Shown in pieces: positions 43,617 through 54,705 of a DNA stretch of 64,000 bases (position 1 is the first letter of the stretch; every line of letters starts with the position of its first letter). This DNA is from Platycnemis pennipes (Eukaryota > Arthropoda > Insecta > Odonata > Platycnemididae), in contig OW121857.1 of the NCBI GenBank assembly GCA_933228895.1, positions 1,922,001 to 1,986,000 of the forward strand, read 5' to 3'. The notes below the pieces were generated by a model that ran no database searches, was not told where the DNA came from, and saw only the letters and a list, made by a program, of their open reading frames with translations. The translations under genes were made by a program, and so were the position numbers.

Positions 43617-44801
43617 ATGGGGACCGAAGAAAGCAATGGAGGAGACAGGAGCAAATGCGACAAGGAAGTCAGGAATATATTATGCATACCCGAAGATTTG
43701 ACCGAAGAAGAAAAGGAACACGGATCGCATGAAGAATACAAGTGTCCGGAAATTGTAGTGGAAATAGGGGGGCGGAAGTTTAAGGCACTAGTGGACACCG
43801 GTTCAGAAATCACATGTCTGAATGAGAACACATTTACGGAGAATCCAGAGGTATTCAAAGGTGTATTAGAGGTACCAATACGGGGAATTCAGGTGATCGG
43901 AGCAATAGGTAGGAGGAGCGGAAGAATTAGTAAACAAATCTTTCCCACAATAAACATAGGGAAGATTGATGTAGTAATTAATTGCACCATCATACCTAAT
44001 CTAGTGAAGCCGTTAATATTGGGCACGGATACATTAGAGATGCTGAAAGCGGAGATTAATTATAATGAAAGCACCATAATCCTGAGGCAAGGGCGGAAGA
44101 TGGAAGAAAGAAGATTCGGAATGCCTACGGAGTCGTCACAGAAGCTAATAATGGCAATTAAACAGGGGCAGTATGAGGAAAGAGAAGATACAGTTTCTAT
44201 GGAGGAAATCCACAACAGCATGAGAAGCATCAGCGATTTACAGGAGAAGGAGTTTAGAGAATTAGCGGGTATTATTTATAAGGAGAAGAAGATTTTCAGA
44301 AATACGCCCGGAAAAATAAAGGGGTATTATTATAAGGTGGAGATAAAAGGTGACGAGGAGTTCCACGGGAAAAGTTACAATGTACCGCTAAATTACCGTG
44401 CGAAGGCACGCCACGCTATTAATCAGCTGTTGGAGCAGGGACTCATAGAAAAGAGTATATCACGATATGTATCACCCCTGATATGTTTACCGAAGCAGGA
44501 TGGCTCAATAAGGCTATGTCTGGATGCAAGGGCGGTGAATAAGATGATGAAGCCGGATTACGCTACTTCAAGAACGCCTCAAGAAATATTTCAAGATTGT
44601 GCTAACGTAAAATACATGACATCTTTAGATCTCACGCAAAGCTTCTACCAAATTCAACTACATCGAGATTCTCGGAAGTATTGTGCATTTTCCTTTGAAG
44701 GATTTATATACCAATTTACAAGGGTGCCGTTTGGCTGTGCAATTAGCCGCAGCGCATTAGTCAGAGCACTTGACTACGTACTGGGAGACGAAGTAAAGTA
44801 G
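43617..44801 (+). CDS. Gypsy Pol: protease and N-terminal half of RT, truncated
   Basis: ATG at 43617, 394 residues. Protease: FKALVDTGSEITCL with Asp at residue 60, later LILGTDTLE as the second conserved segment. RT: YRAKARHAINQLLEQGLIEKS (in part), SPLICLPKQDGSIRLCLDAR, then TSLDLTQSFYQIQL with the motif A Asp at residue 338, and FEGFIYQFTRVPFGCA (motif B region). The frame meets TAG at 44799, before the YVDD box. RNase H and integrase are absent. Full Ty3/gypsy Pol is normally around 1,000 residues or more, so this is a deletion derivative. Pol is expressed separately or by a minus-one shift from Gag. Confidence 0.88.
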   Translation: MGTEESNGGDRSKCDKEVRNILCIPEDLTEEEKEHGSHEEYKCPEIVVEIGGRKFKALVDTGSEITCLNENTFTENPEVFKGVLEVPIRGIQVIGAIGRRSGRISKQIFPTINIGKIDVVINCTIIPNLVKPLILGTDTLEMLKAEINYNESTIILRQGRKMEERRFGMPTESSQKLIMAIKQGQYEEREDTVSMEEIHNSMRSISDLQEKEFRELAGIIYKEKKIFRNTPGKIKGYYYKVEIKGDEEFHGKSYNVPLNYRAKARHAINQLLEQGLIEKSISRYVSPLICLPKQDGSIRLCLDARAVNKMMKPDYATSRTPQEIFQDCANVKYMTSLDLTQSFYQIQLHRDSRKYCAFSFEGFIYQFTRVPFGCAISRSALVRALDYVLGDEVK

Positions 44802-44975
44802 TGTTATCTCAATTTTGAAGACGACTTACCTTGTCTGATGGCAGACAGCACCCAAGAAGAGGAAGATATTCCAGGGTTAGTTGAAAGAAACCGGCGTAGA
44901 GTCAAAATAAAGGGGCAGAAAGGAAGGGTGCTACGCTCAAGTAAAAACAACAGAGAGGGAATAACTTCGAGATAG
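44802..44975 (+). pseudogene. Pol C-terminal remnant in frame after TAG
   Basis: The Pol frame continues for 57 codons past the TAG: an NFEDDLP segment, MADSTQEEEDIPGL and a basic RRRVKIKGQKGRVLR end. The second part looks like a Pol or integrase tail. The EDD may be chance or a relic of the RT YVDD box. An internal deletion of RNase H and integrase followed by a stop would explain this arrangement. Confidence 0.45.
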
Positions 44976-45311
44976 GAGATCGGGTTCCATTAGGCACAAA
45001 CGGAACGATGAAAATTCCATGTATCCCACATGAAACCATACGTAGAAATCACTGCACTCACAACAAAACGCACAAGAAACCAGTTTCACACAGAACATCG
45101 CGCAAGCACAGTTGAGAGAGGACTGAGAACGTAAGAAAATAACCGCTGAGTCATGCGATTTACTAGTTACATTGTGAGCAAGCGTAGGCAGACACAGATT
45201 TACCGCGCCGTTTGAACACATTTTATCGCAAGGTCGCAGAGGTGTAACAAAGTAAGGGCTTGTGATTAAAACTTTGTATTTGTGCTGTGAGGGAGTGGAC
45301 CTACGGTTACT
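44976..45311 (+). other. 3' internal non-coding region of gypsy element
   Basis: No coding signal. A short purine-rich run (GAGGGAGTGG, about 45289-45298) could act as polypurine tract but sits 13 nt from the LTR start. The sequence is single copy in this window. Confidence 0.45.
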
Positions 45312-46549
45312 AAATTGGTGTTTAAGTGAAGTCAGCTGGGTGAATGAACATTTGGACTCAATATGATGAGGCTGACAGTTATAATGTAAAACTTTAAAGG
45401 TGGAGGAGATTTTATGTTTGATGTGTAGCAAAGTGTGATTCCTTTGATTACCTGAAACTATTTTATTGATGGTTATGCACTTGCATGTTAAAAATGTACA
45501 TTTGAAAATTACATATGACCCAAGGTTTTATGTAAAATGTATAACTTATTTTAAAGATGTTAAATTTGAAGAGGGCATATGACATTTGTTTTGAATATTT
45601 GTATGTTATGTTTTAAAGGTACAGTTGATGTTTTAAAGAAGGGTATAATTGCATTTATTGTATTTTATGAAGGTATGTAAACATCGTGGATGTGGACCAA
45701 TTTCAGGGGTAGAACGATCTTTAGAGGCGCCGGGGCGACGCTTTATTTTAATTAGAGGCTTCGAAAGAAATGTTACAGGATATAATATTTGCTTTCGACG
45801 GGGCAGATGTAACGTATCAATTTTTAGCCATGGCATGCTGGGGAGTTGGGGAGCCGCCATGTTGGTTTTTGTACAGAATATTTATACGGAGACATAGGGA
45901 AATATGGCGTCGGCCTCGACAATGGCCAATTTGTCATTGAGCCTGGTGATTCAGGTCATTCGGGAGATGCATTCCCAAGAATAGAAATTGTCTCGCAAGG
46001 TATTGTTGAACTCGCGGCAGGACGGAGGGAGACTAATTTTGGCCGAGCGTTAACAATTAGGTTGTGCCTATATAAAGAGGGACGAAGAGAGAGACGGGCT
46101 GCTAGGGAGGCTGATAGTCCAAGAAGAGGGAAGTGGTCTTCTAGGCGAGTCTGATAGTCTAAGAACAGTGAAGGGGCGTCTAGCTTCTAGTCTGATGGTC
46201 TGACAACAGTGAAGTGAAAAGTGGCGACTAAGTCTAACAAGAGAGAAAAGGAAGGTGGCGGAGAAGCCAGGATTAACCAAGGAGACGGGGATCGCCTCAG
46301 CTAGGAACTCCAGATAAACTAGAGGGATAAAGCGGTCCACTCCCCACTATTATGTAGGTACTTATTTTTAAGAGGGTACTTGTTATATTTTATGTGAGAG
46401 TGAAAAGTGAAGTGGCTCGTGAAGTGATCTATGGCCTGTAAAAATTGAGCCTGAAGATACCAAGAGTGAAAGTGATATATTGTGAGGGTAATTTATTATG
46501 ATAAATGTCTACATTTTGTTGTATTGTGTGTGAGACCGAATTAAATTGA
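45312..46549 (+). repeat. 3' LTR of gypsy element, uninterrupted
   Basis: 1,238 bp. It contains the empty sites for Harbinger copy 3 (TAA at 45323-45325) and for the LINE (AACAT near 45680). The TATA box is at 46069-46077. Outer flank AGCT at 46550-46553. Confidence 0.88.
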
Positions 46550-46553
46550 AGCT

Positions 46554-48540
46554 CCGAGTAAATGGCGTCGAGTGAACGGTATACTTTCGCATTTAAATTG
46601 AAGTTGAAATTTGAGTGAACTTTGAAACTAGGATGTGAAACGCTGTTGAGGTTAAATAGAACTTCAATGTAGCATCATTTATCCTTGCATGACAATGAAG
46701 GGTATGACGTTTTCTAAGAAAATATGATGCGACCCTTTCCGATGCTTTGGCTGAAGCAGTTTATGGACAACGTCTTCCGTCTTCAAACTCTCGCATTCGA
46801 GTGGTGCGCGCAGTCCGGCAGTCACTTGTTCACTCGGACGGCGCTGAGAGCAGTTTCCCACGGCCCTCTCCAGGTCGCATCGTTGCCGGGAGGCCGTCCA
46901 ATTTCCCGTAATGCACTGCGCCGTTCAGCTTATTTGATGGACCGAACCGCATCCAGGATGCAGGGGACTCGTTCCAACCCAGGAGACACTAATCATGTTA
47001 ATATTCCGTTGACATTACTTGGAATAGTGCGTGCCCGCTCAAATATAATCAATCTCGGCGTGTGGCGTAATGCCTTTATTTAATTCTACCAAATTTGCGA
47101 ATTTTTTGTGAGTTGCAGCTGTGGAGAAAGATCCATTCTCAATGGTTTGCCAGAATATGTTGACCTCACTCAGTTCACTAGTTTTTTCCATAACTTTATA
47201 AGGCTTAAATTTATCTAGCAAGGATGTAAAGGATATCGTATAGAAGACAGTCAGCACTGGATAGTCAGGAAATGTAAGCTGCCTAGGCTATCGGGGGCAA
47301 TGACACTACTTATCTCCTTTAAGCTTGCATAATGTTTTGCTGCTGGTGATAGAAAATTCAGATTTTCAGTGTTTTCCACAAACAAGTAAGTAACGCTCTG
47401 CCATTTCCCCGTGAATGCCACTTCTCTGAAAACACATCCATTTGAAGTGTTTCTATGGCAATGGGAATCAATCAATCTATCGGAAAATGGCAAGAGTGAA
47501 TGCCCCAGCAAAAGGTGGATACCCCTTCGTTACTTGGTGAAGGAATTCTCGTTCGCTCCATATTATCTCTTTGTTTCTAACGCTGCAAGTATGCTCTTTG
47601 ATCTTTTAGTCTTACCTTTTGATCATAATATTATTCTTATGGTTCAATTGTTTTCCCTGTGAAGTATCTCTATATGTAGTATTCCCCATATGCAATATTC
47701 AATTTGCACTGTTGTTATGCCCGCTTTGGGAAATATAAATTAGTTAATGTATTGAAGAGGTATACGTAACTAATAGCAAATTTTTATATTAGTTTCATAA
47801 TGTATGCTAAACATTTAGTTAAGACTGTCTCGTGAATTAATATCCAACATGTGTCTATAAAGCATAATACTTGTCAGTTGCTTGCAGATGGTGCATATTC
47901 GGAATAGCAATTTCACATGCCTGCTCGATATTGTGTGGACATTTATTTCTCCTTTGATTTCAAGCGCACATTTGACCACAATCCCTTGCGGTGCCTCGCA
48001 TTACGCAGTGACCGCCGAATCGACTCCCCCCTCCCTCCCCCCCCCCCCCCTCGTGTCCCCCCGTGCTCCCACTGCCTTCGCCTTCTTCGTCCCTGCATGC
48101 ACCGCGCGCGCTCCCAATGCGGCATATCCCGGGACCCCCCGAGCTCCCCTCCCCTCCCCTCCGCCTCCCGTAGTCATCCAGATCCTTCTTACGTTTATTT
48201 TCTTCCCTCCTTCCTCCTTGCCTTAAATGTGGAAAAAGGCTTAAAAATAAATTATAAATTGAAGAGGAAGGAGGAAGATAGAGATGATATGCCCCTCGTC
48301 TCCCGGCTGTGTTCGGGGGCATCTTTTCTCTCTTCCACCTCGTCGGCACAAGATGTGCCGCTGCATTTCGCTGCCGGCCGAGTTGTCGAGTGGACCCGCG
48401 TTCCTTCGGCGGCTGCCGGAAGCCGTGAGGGTACTGACACCATGTTATTTCCCGATTGCGGCACCAAACATGCATTAAAATAGTATTGATGCTATTCCTA
48501 TTGTGGTTTCAGAGTCCATACTCGCATTCTGACTGGGACT
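46554..48540. other. Unassigned DNA, C-rich near 48030
   Basis: No gene or known repeat. Frames at 47882-48483 run through C-rich DNA and give Pro- or Arg-rich low-complexity peptides. Nothing here continues the missing right end of Harbinger copy 2. Confidence 0.4.
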
Positions 48541-48725
48541 TCACACTGGGAGGAGAGGTTTAAGGGTGGAAGGGAAGGTTGAGAGAAACCCGGCGTCTGC
48601 ATTGGCCTGCCATTATCAAAATGATACGTCAAATAGATCGCGGTGTAGCGTTCCACCCGACGGGCCAATGATGGATCCACTCCCATGCTCTCCACAAAAC
48701 ATTCGAGTGATGCAATCGCCAGGGA
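48541..48725 (-). mobile_element. SINE body fragment (family of 27560)
   Basis: Minus strand: GGCCCGTCGGGTGGAACG, then TACACCGCGATCTA and AGACGCCGGGTTTCTCTC, matching the body of the family 2 SINE. The head is missing. Confidence 0.6.
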
Positions 48726-48825
48726 CGTGCAACTTGATGATTACTAACTAAGAAACTTTAGATTCTGTTTGTGAATTAGTTTTGTTTTGGCTGGATAACA
48801 TGAATTATCGCAATGGATATCAGAA

Positions 48826-48920
48826 TATGATATGTAGTGCATGTTTGGTGAGCAATCACCCCTGCCACACACCCTTGTGGTGGCTTGCAGGGTATTATGT
48901 AGATGTAGATGTAGATGAAG
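48826..48920 (+). mobile_element. LINE subfamily A 3' tail, minimal copy
   Basis: Only the last 80 nt: GATATGTAGTGCATGTTTGG, CCACACACCCTTGTGGTGG and a three-unit GTAGAT tail. Very short, but close to the 36403 copy in sequence. Confidence 0.88.
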
Positions 48921-49490
48921 GAAATACTTTTCCTAATACGACTTTGCACCCAATTATTCCATTTCCTATTTGCTATTATGATGTGTTTCATCATCATTAG
49001 TCAGCAATCCTGGGATTAGTCTGCCGCAACTCTCCAGTGAATTCGTCAATCGGTTGATCCTTATGTTCACATTTATGTATTTCTTTTCTTTCCCACCTTC
49101 ATCACATGTTTTATGTATCTCATACGAGGCCTTCCTTTGCCATTCTTCCAGTTCACTTGTCCTTCAACTATTGTCTTCATCAGTCCATCATTTTTTTAAT
49201 TACCTTTTTTTAAATTACCTTTTTTTAATAATATTATTTTTATTCACATGTACAACCCAATGAATCCTGCCTCGAATATCTTTGATTTATATGAGGTAAA
49301 ATGTTTTATACTTTTTCTTTTTTAGATTTCGCAATGTGATAACTCTAAATTTTTACTTTGTGCTTGACCTAATAATGTAATACGACACATACATGTACCT
49401 ATTATGCCCGGGGGGCGGAGAGAGAACGGTAACGCCCTATCCCGCCCGCCCACGTAAAGTAAAACTCAAGTCAAGTCAATCATGTCCCAC
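48921..49490. other. Unassigned AT-rich DNA
   Basis: Contains repeated TTACCTTTTTTTAA blocks at 49199-49230. No gene. Confidence 0.4.
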
Positions 49491-50420
49491 GATGTGGCTG
49501 ATTAAGTTGTCCCGTCTTCTTCTTAGGGTATTCACAAGACTTCTCTTTGCTCCAACTCTTCGTAGAACTTCCTCGTTACTCATTCGGTCGATCCATTTAA
49601 TTCTTCACTAGCACCACATTTCAAAAAGCTTCCATATTTTACTTCTCCGCTGCTGTCCATGCCTCTATTGCCATAAGAAAAACGCTGCAGATGTACGTTA
49701 TGATGAATTGCTTCCTTACTTCTACGCTTGTATTTCCAGCTGTAAGTGATTTTTCGTTTGAAAGAATACCCTCTCTGGCTGGGCTATTCTGCTGACTATT
49801 TCTTTCTTGCTTCGTCCATCGTTGCTTGCTCGGCTTCCCAGGTTATAGAATTCTTTCGCCTCTTCCAGTTTTTGTCTCTGTCTTTTAACCTTGGCTTTGA
49901 CCTCTTTTCTCCAATTGCACGCCAATATCTTAGTCTTCTTCTTATTGCTCTTCAGGTGATATCCGGCCATTGTCCTTTCCACGGCTATTAAAATGTTATT
50001 CAGATCCTTCTCTGTCTCTGCTATGAGAGCTATGCCATCAGCGAATCGTAGCATGCTTATTTTTTGTCCGTGGATGTTGACTCCGGAAGTCTTCTCTTTG
50101 ATTTCATTGATGGCTCTCTCGATGTAAACATTAACAACTACGGGAGACAGCGTACAGCCTTGTCTCATTCCTTTCTTTATTCTTGCTTCTTCACAGCTGG
50201 GTCCATATTTAATCACAGCTACTTGGTTTTTAGTGAAATTATGGATAAATCTGCGATAATTGTAGGACACTCAAATTTCTTGCAGAATTACTAGCATGGA
50301 TTTCAAACCCACATTGCCAAAGGTCTTCTTTTAAATCCACAAATGCAATGAACGTCGGTTTGTTCTTCTCCATTCCCATCTCTACGAGCCGCCTAGGGGC
50401 CATTTTTGCTAGTTTTAGAA
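49491..50420 (-). pseudogene. RTE-type LINE, RT and C-terminus
   Basis: The main minus-strand frame (49722-50270) reads YRRFIHNFTKNQVAVIK, then GMRQGCTLSPVVVNVYIE (RT motif B), RFADGIALIAETEKDL (motif C) and MAGYHLKSNKKKTKIL. The FADD box has become FADG, removing the second catalytic Asp. Upstream to about 50420 a motif A remnant is present in another frame. Downstream to 49491 the C-terminal WTAAEK and WIDR region continues in other frames. RTE-type by the RQGCxLSP and KxxKT wording. Confidence 0.85.
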
Positions 50421-50860
50421 ATGTACGAACGGGTCAGTGTTTGAATTTCATTATGTTTTTGCAATGCGGAGGCTAATATAGGGAAGAGCAAAAATTTGGT
50501 GAAGTTTTCAGTCCAAATGTTTAAAACGTGAATGATTTTTCTCCATTAGTAAGTGAATATCATTTAGCAAGCCATTTGGTCTGAGTCTCCTGCAATTTAC
50601 ATGTCGCAAATCTTAATAAATGTTTAGTTAAAAACGACCTCTCTTCCCTTTAACAAGTTTACAAATCCAAGGTAATGCTAATATTTTGTCGGTATATGTT
50701 AGCCTTAAAAGCGATACCATATATAATAATATAACTATAATCCTATGATGTATTATAATATTATAGTAATATTTACTTTAGATCTAACAAAATCGCGTGC
50801 CTTGTATCGATTGTCCATAATGCTGGCAGCCAATTTCGAAGGCTACCCACGTTATGAAGG
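50421..50860. other. Unassigned AT-rich DNA
   Basis: TA-rich near 50710-50770. Nothing coding. Confidence 0.4.
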
Positions 50861-51130
50861 CTGAAACCCCTTTCCTCCGGCTCCAGCTCACTCCTGATTG
50901 GCTCGATCCAAGTAGTATCCTTCTTTATTGCAAACTTTCGCCGCGAATACTGTGAGCGCCGGAAAGAGCCAGGTTACCTTTGATTTTGACGTGTAAGCCT
51001 CTTAGCTTCCTCGGCGGTGAGTACATTGTCTCGGTGTTGCGTTTCTTGAGAATGCGCGAAATCTTTGCCGCAGTTGAAGAGACGCCAGAGAGGCAAGCTG
51101 AGGGCAAGGGGTTGTGTCTCTTCTCTTAGT
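50861..51130 (-). pseudogene. Penelope-like element fragment, linker before GIY-YIG
   Basis: Minus-strand frame: SGVSSTAAKISRILKKRNTE, then MYSPPRKLRGLHVKIKGN and LALSGAHSI. This matches the segment of Penelope-like proteins between RT and the GIY-YIG nuclease (KIARIL, then PPxK, then GVYxI). It breaks exactly where GIY-YIG should begin. Confidence 0.6.
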
Positions 51131-53505
51131 TGGTCCTTGGTTCGTTATCCGAGAGTCCTTCCTCTGGGATTGGCTCTCTTGGCTGCGTGGTGGTAGGCCA
51201 AGGTCTTTTTAGGGCTAGCACTCTCTCTCAGTATCCATTCTGGGGGTGAGTCTTCCCAAGTTGCTTGATTTCTTCAAGTAGGCTTCCCTTGTCCGCCACG
51301 CGCTCCGAGTATGAGCGCAGAGAACAAAAGTGTGCCATCGAGACCCACGTCTAGGAGCACAAGGCACTGTTTGTTTCATTAATTCGTGTTAATCCAGTGT
51401 TCGAAATTTAATTTTTGCTAAGGTAAACTTACTTTATGAAAATAATCATGGTGATAGGAGTGTTGTAATTGGCATGCAGGCGAAAAATCTTCAGCCGATC
51501 TCAATGCGTTACTGGTGCACTTGATGAAATCCGTGTTTGTCCCGTACTGTTATTGCCAAGAAAAGTTTGAGGAAAAAACGATGTGGTGCAGTGTCTTATC
51601 TTGAACATGCATCCTGTTTACCAATATCGTGTGGTTCTTCGATAATTAACTCGATGTCGGAGGTGAGCTCATCAGCCTTGTCTTACACACCACCCGCTAT
51701 TACTTGGGATGACTCTGATGGAGGGTTATCAAGAATACGCATAACTGCAATTCGGTGTTCGTCGTATCGTCACTCTCCAATTATTCAAACAGGCATGGAT
51801 ATCGAAATGGGGGCAAGGAATAGCTGGTGTTTCATTTTCGACCTTACCTCGAGATCCATCCTTGTTTCCATAGTTTCTAGTTGCAGGCACACTCTTTGAC
51901 AGCCAATCATATATTTCCTGAGTTCATCTGATAATGTCGCTGTAATTTCATTAAGGAGCGAGAAATGCTTCCCGCAACAACTCCTTGAAGTGGCGAAAGA
52001 GAAGAGAGTGGAAGATCCTCTCGTCTTCTTTCGCTGGAGTCATCGGACTATTCCTCTGGGCGTCACGCAGAACCTTTAAAGGGAATTTAGGAATAATCGT
52101 CTCCTCATCATGGAATTCAGTGATATAAAGGATGTAATTCGTTCAAAAGGGAAGCGTCTCATCAATAACGTTGTAGGAACAACGGGTATCCATATTCAGA
52201 ATAGAAACACTGGTACACTGATGTAATGGCAAAATGTGCTGAAACGGTCGGTGGTGGTGAATAAGTGTAGAAATTGCACCAGTGTGCCTGTTTCAAAGAT
52301 TGATATCCACTGTTTCCACTAAGTTAGTGTGCCGTTACGCTGTTGTTTGTTACCAGTTACGGGAAATTATGGCTACATCAAGTCAAGTATTCGTCTTCAA
52401 TGCAGTATTAACATCGTAAATAGCTAAAAATTCTATGCATATAAATACAAGAGGACATAGAAGTACCCGGCATTTGTCGTAGAAAATTTCAAGGAAACCA
52501 GCAAATGTGTTAAACCGTTTGCTGTTAGGATTCGAAATTCCTTCGTGGCTCCCACTGCTTCTTTTCCACCGCTTTGTATTTACCACGAAATGTCCTTATT
52601 CGAAAATTACTAAGATCCATGCTAGAGTTGTAGTTCTGTTCAAATGTAATTTTCCGTGGAGATATTTCATGAAATACTTTACTTTTTCACGTAAGATTTT
52701 GCGTCTATATTACGATACTTTTACGCAGCCGTAAATAAAAGTCCTTATAGTCTCACTGCTAAAAAACAAACTAAACTGAAATTGGATAGTAATTTTCGAG
52801 AAGGGTTCACCTCGAAAAATATTGAATAAATTATCCCTTGTTTTTCACATATTTTTATGCGTTTTTCCGAAATGCGTTGTTAAATGTTGTTTGATAAGCC
52901 ATTTCAGTAATTTGGGATGCCCCACAACAGAATGGGAGTTGAAGAAAAATATTTCTTTTCCTTCAAATGCTTGAAAGAAATTCATTTTTTGTCTCTCCAG
53001 AAAATTTAAAAAACAATTGAGATTGGCTCGCTTCGATATTCAAGGTTCAATTACAATAACCTCATCAAGTAAAGTAAAAAGTACTTAGAAAAATATAAAC
53101 TTTTTCCCGAGTAGGTAAATGATATAGATAACGACGCATATTGTAAATACGGACAGTAGGTAAGGAAGAATGTAGCAGTAACAATGGCGTGTTCCCCTGC
53201 AGTAAAACACTTGACTCTTTAGATTTTAGAGGAAAATTGAATGAGGTCGCGCTTGGATAAGTTGATGAAATTTCAACCCATGCAAATTGCTAACATGCGA
53301 GGACCGGAAAAAACGACATGCAAAACAAAATGCAGCAATCAATGGAGAACCACCTCGCAAACCTTTTTAGCTCGGGTTGAAGAATGCCAATGTGTACATT
53401 GGCCAGCTTTTTCGGTGTCAGCCACCTGTGCAAGTGGCTCCAGTCAGGGCATTGACCCACGGCCGAGACACGGACCTTCGGATCTGACCTGCGGCTGATT
53501 CGGAC
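51131..53505. other. Unassigned DNA
   Basis: The first 200 nt may be decayed Penelope sequence. Frames at 51537-51899 and 52383-52586 lack motifs. No other repeat recognised. Confidence 0.35.
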
Positions 53506-53560
53506 CTGCGGCTGCGGATCAAGTTGGGCCTTCACGGCCCAACTTGATCCGCAGCCGCAG
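53506..53560. repeat. Perfect GC-rich hairpin, 25-bp arms
   Basis: CTGCGGCTGCGGATCAAGTT and onward (25 nt) is followed by TTCAC and its exact complement. Preceded by repeated CGGACCTGCGGCTG-like units at 53475-53515. Confidence 0.9.
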
Positions 53561-53633
53561 TGGAAGGCAAGGGAAAGATATGAGAGACGCAAAACCAGGT
53601 TCGGTTAGACAGAAATACCTAACCCTTTCTAGT

Positions 53634-54226
53634 TTACATCTAAATCTACATAATACCCTGCAATCCTGTACAGGTGTGTAGCAGGGGGTGAATTCTCAAC
53701 AAACATGCACTACATATCATGCATAAAAAAGGATTAGTGTTTATATACTGTTCTGAACTTCACTATTTAAAAAAGGATAAAAATAGCAAAGCAAACATGC
53801 AAAAATATACTGTTAGTTGGGTTAGCTTCAAGTCCATATACCAACATGCAGCTAACAATGTTATCCATTGCTACACTCGTATTGGATATATTTAGCGTTA
53901 TTCATATCACTAATTGTACGAGGAAAAAAGGATATTTTGAATCTGTCAGTTCTGCGATCAATTTCTCTAATATTGTGAATATGGTCCAGTCTACCATAGT
54001 AAGTTGGGGTTCGCAAAATATTTTTAACATCATCACTGAAAATATGGTCTTGGAATTTGTTTAAGAGATTAAGTCTACATTTCAACCTGCGATCTGACAA
54101 TGATTCCCATTTTAATTCATTTAATAGACTGGTTATGCTAATAAGGTTATCATACCGTCCCTTTACAAATCTTGCCGATCTTCGCTGCTCACGTTCAGGT
54201 TCGTTATTTAGACCGATTTCGCAGGG
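53634..54226 (-). pseudogene. LINE subfamily A, 5'-truncated copy
   Basis: The tail on the plus strand is CATCTAAATCTACATAATA; the hairpin part has drifted (CCTGTACAGG). The ORF C-terminus reads RRSARFVKGRYDNLI, LKWESLSDRRL and TPTYYGRLDHIHNIREI. Homology ends abruptly at 54226. Confidence 0.88.
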
Positions 54227-54569
54227 ATGAATTGAGACGTGGCGGGAGTGGTGGTCGTCGTCGCTCTGCAAGGCCATTTGCAACATATCGATGCCTCGAA
54301 ATGCGACTTGGGCCGAGAAATTCGAACTCGTCCGAGTGCTCGACCTCATGCAACACAAGTTTATGTTTATTTATGACTATTCTCGCATTTTGAATGGGAC
54401 TCAATACTCTTGGATTGCTGGAATGGGCCCCAGCAAAGAATTACACAATGTTCAACAGACAATATGTGTGGGCAAGAGTGGGAGGGAAAATCGACTGCAT
54501 CGCAATTCGACACACTATTTGGACGACGGATTAGTGTCGGAGGCACCACTGTCCTAAGACAGAGGTCGC

Positions 54570-54705
54570 CAATTTTTACAAAACGGAGAAAGAGGAGAGG
54601 AAAACCTGGTGTTTCAGTCAGCGTGCTGTGCACAAAAAATTATCGGATATCCGCGATTGAACGTCCAATCCGACGGCATGAAGTGTCCTCAAAGCAGCCC
54701 TCCAC
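54570..54705 (-). mobile_element. SINE body fragment (family of 27560)
   Basis: Minus strand: CATGCCGTCGGATTGGACG, then TTCAATCGCGGATATCCG and an ACACCAGGTTTTCCTC stretch. Drifted copy of the SINE body. Confidence 0.55.

Larger units (their letters stand above)
37347..46549 (+). mobile_element. Ty3/gypsy LTR element with SAP-domain Gag and truncated Pol
   Basis: Two direct repeats of about 1.24 kb (after removing insertions from the first) bound gag and a short pol. AGCT flanks both outer ends (37343-37346 and 46550-46553), exactly where LTR similarity stops, giving a 4-bp duplication. The LTRs start AAATTGGTG and end AAATTGA rather than TG and CA. I find no difference between the LTRs by eye. 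Pol stops within RT and lacks RNase H and integrase, so the element cannot move alone. The internal part without LTRs is about 3.45 kb. Confidence 0.88.

Noticed and set aside
44937..45431. 164-codon minus-strand frame
   Set aside because: It runs antisense across the gypsy 3' region into the LTR and has no motif.
47882..48483. Overlapping frames up to 188 codons on both strands
   Set aside because: C-rich DNA; Pro- and Arg-rich peptides without domains.
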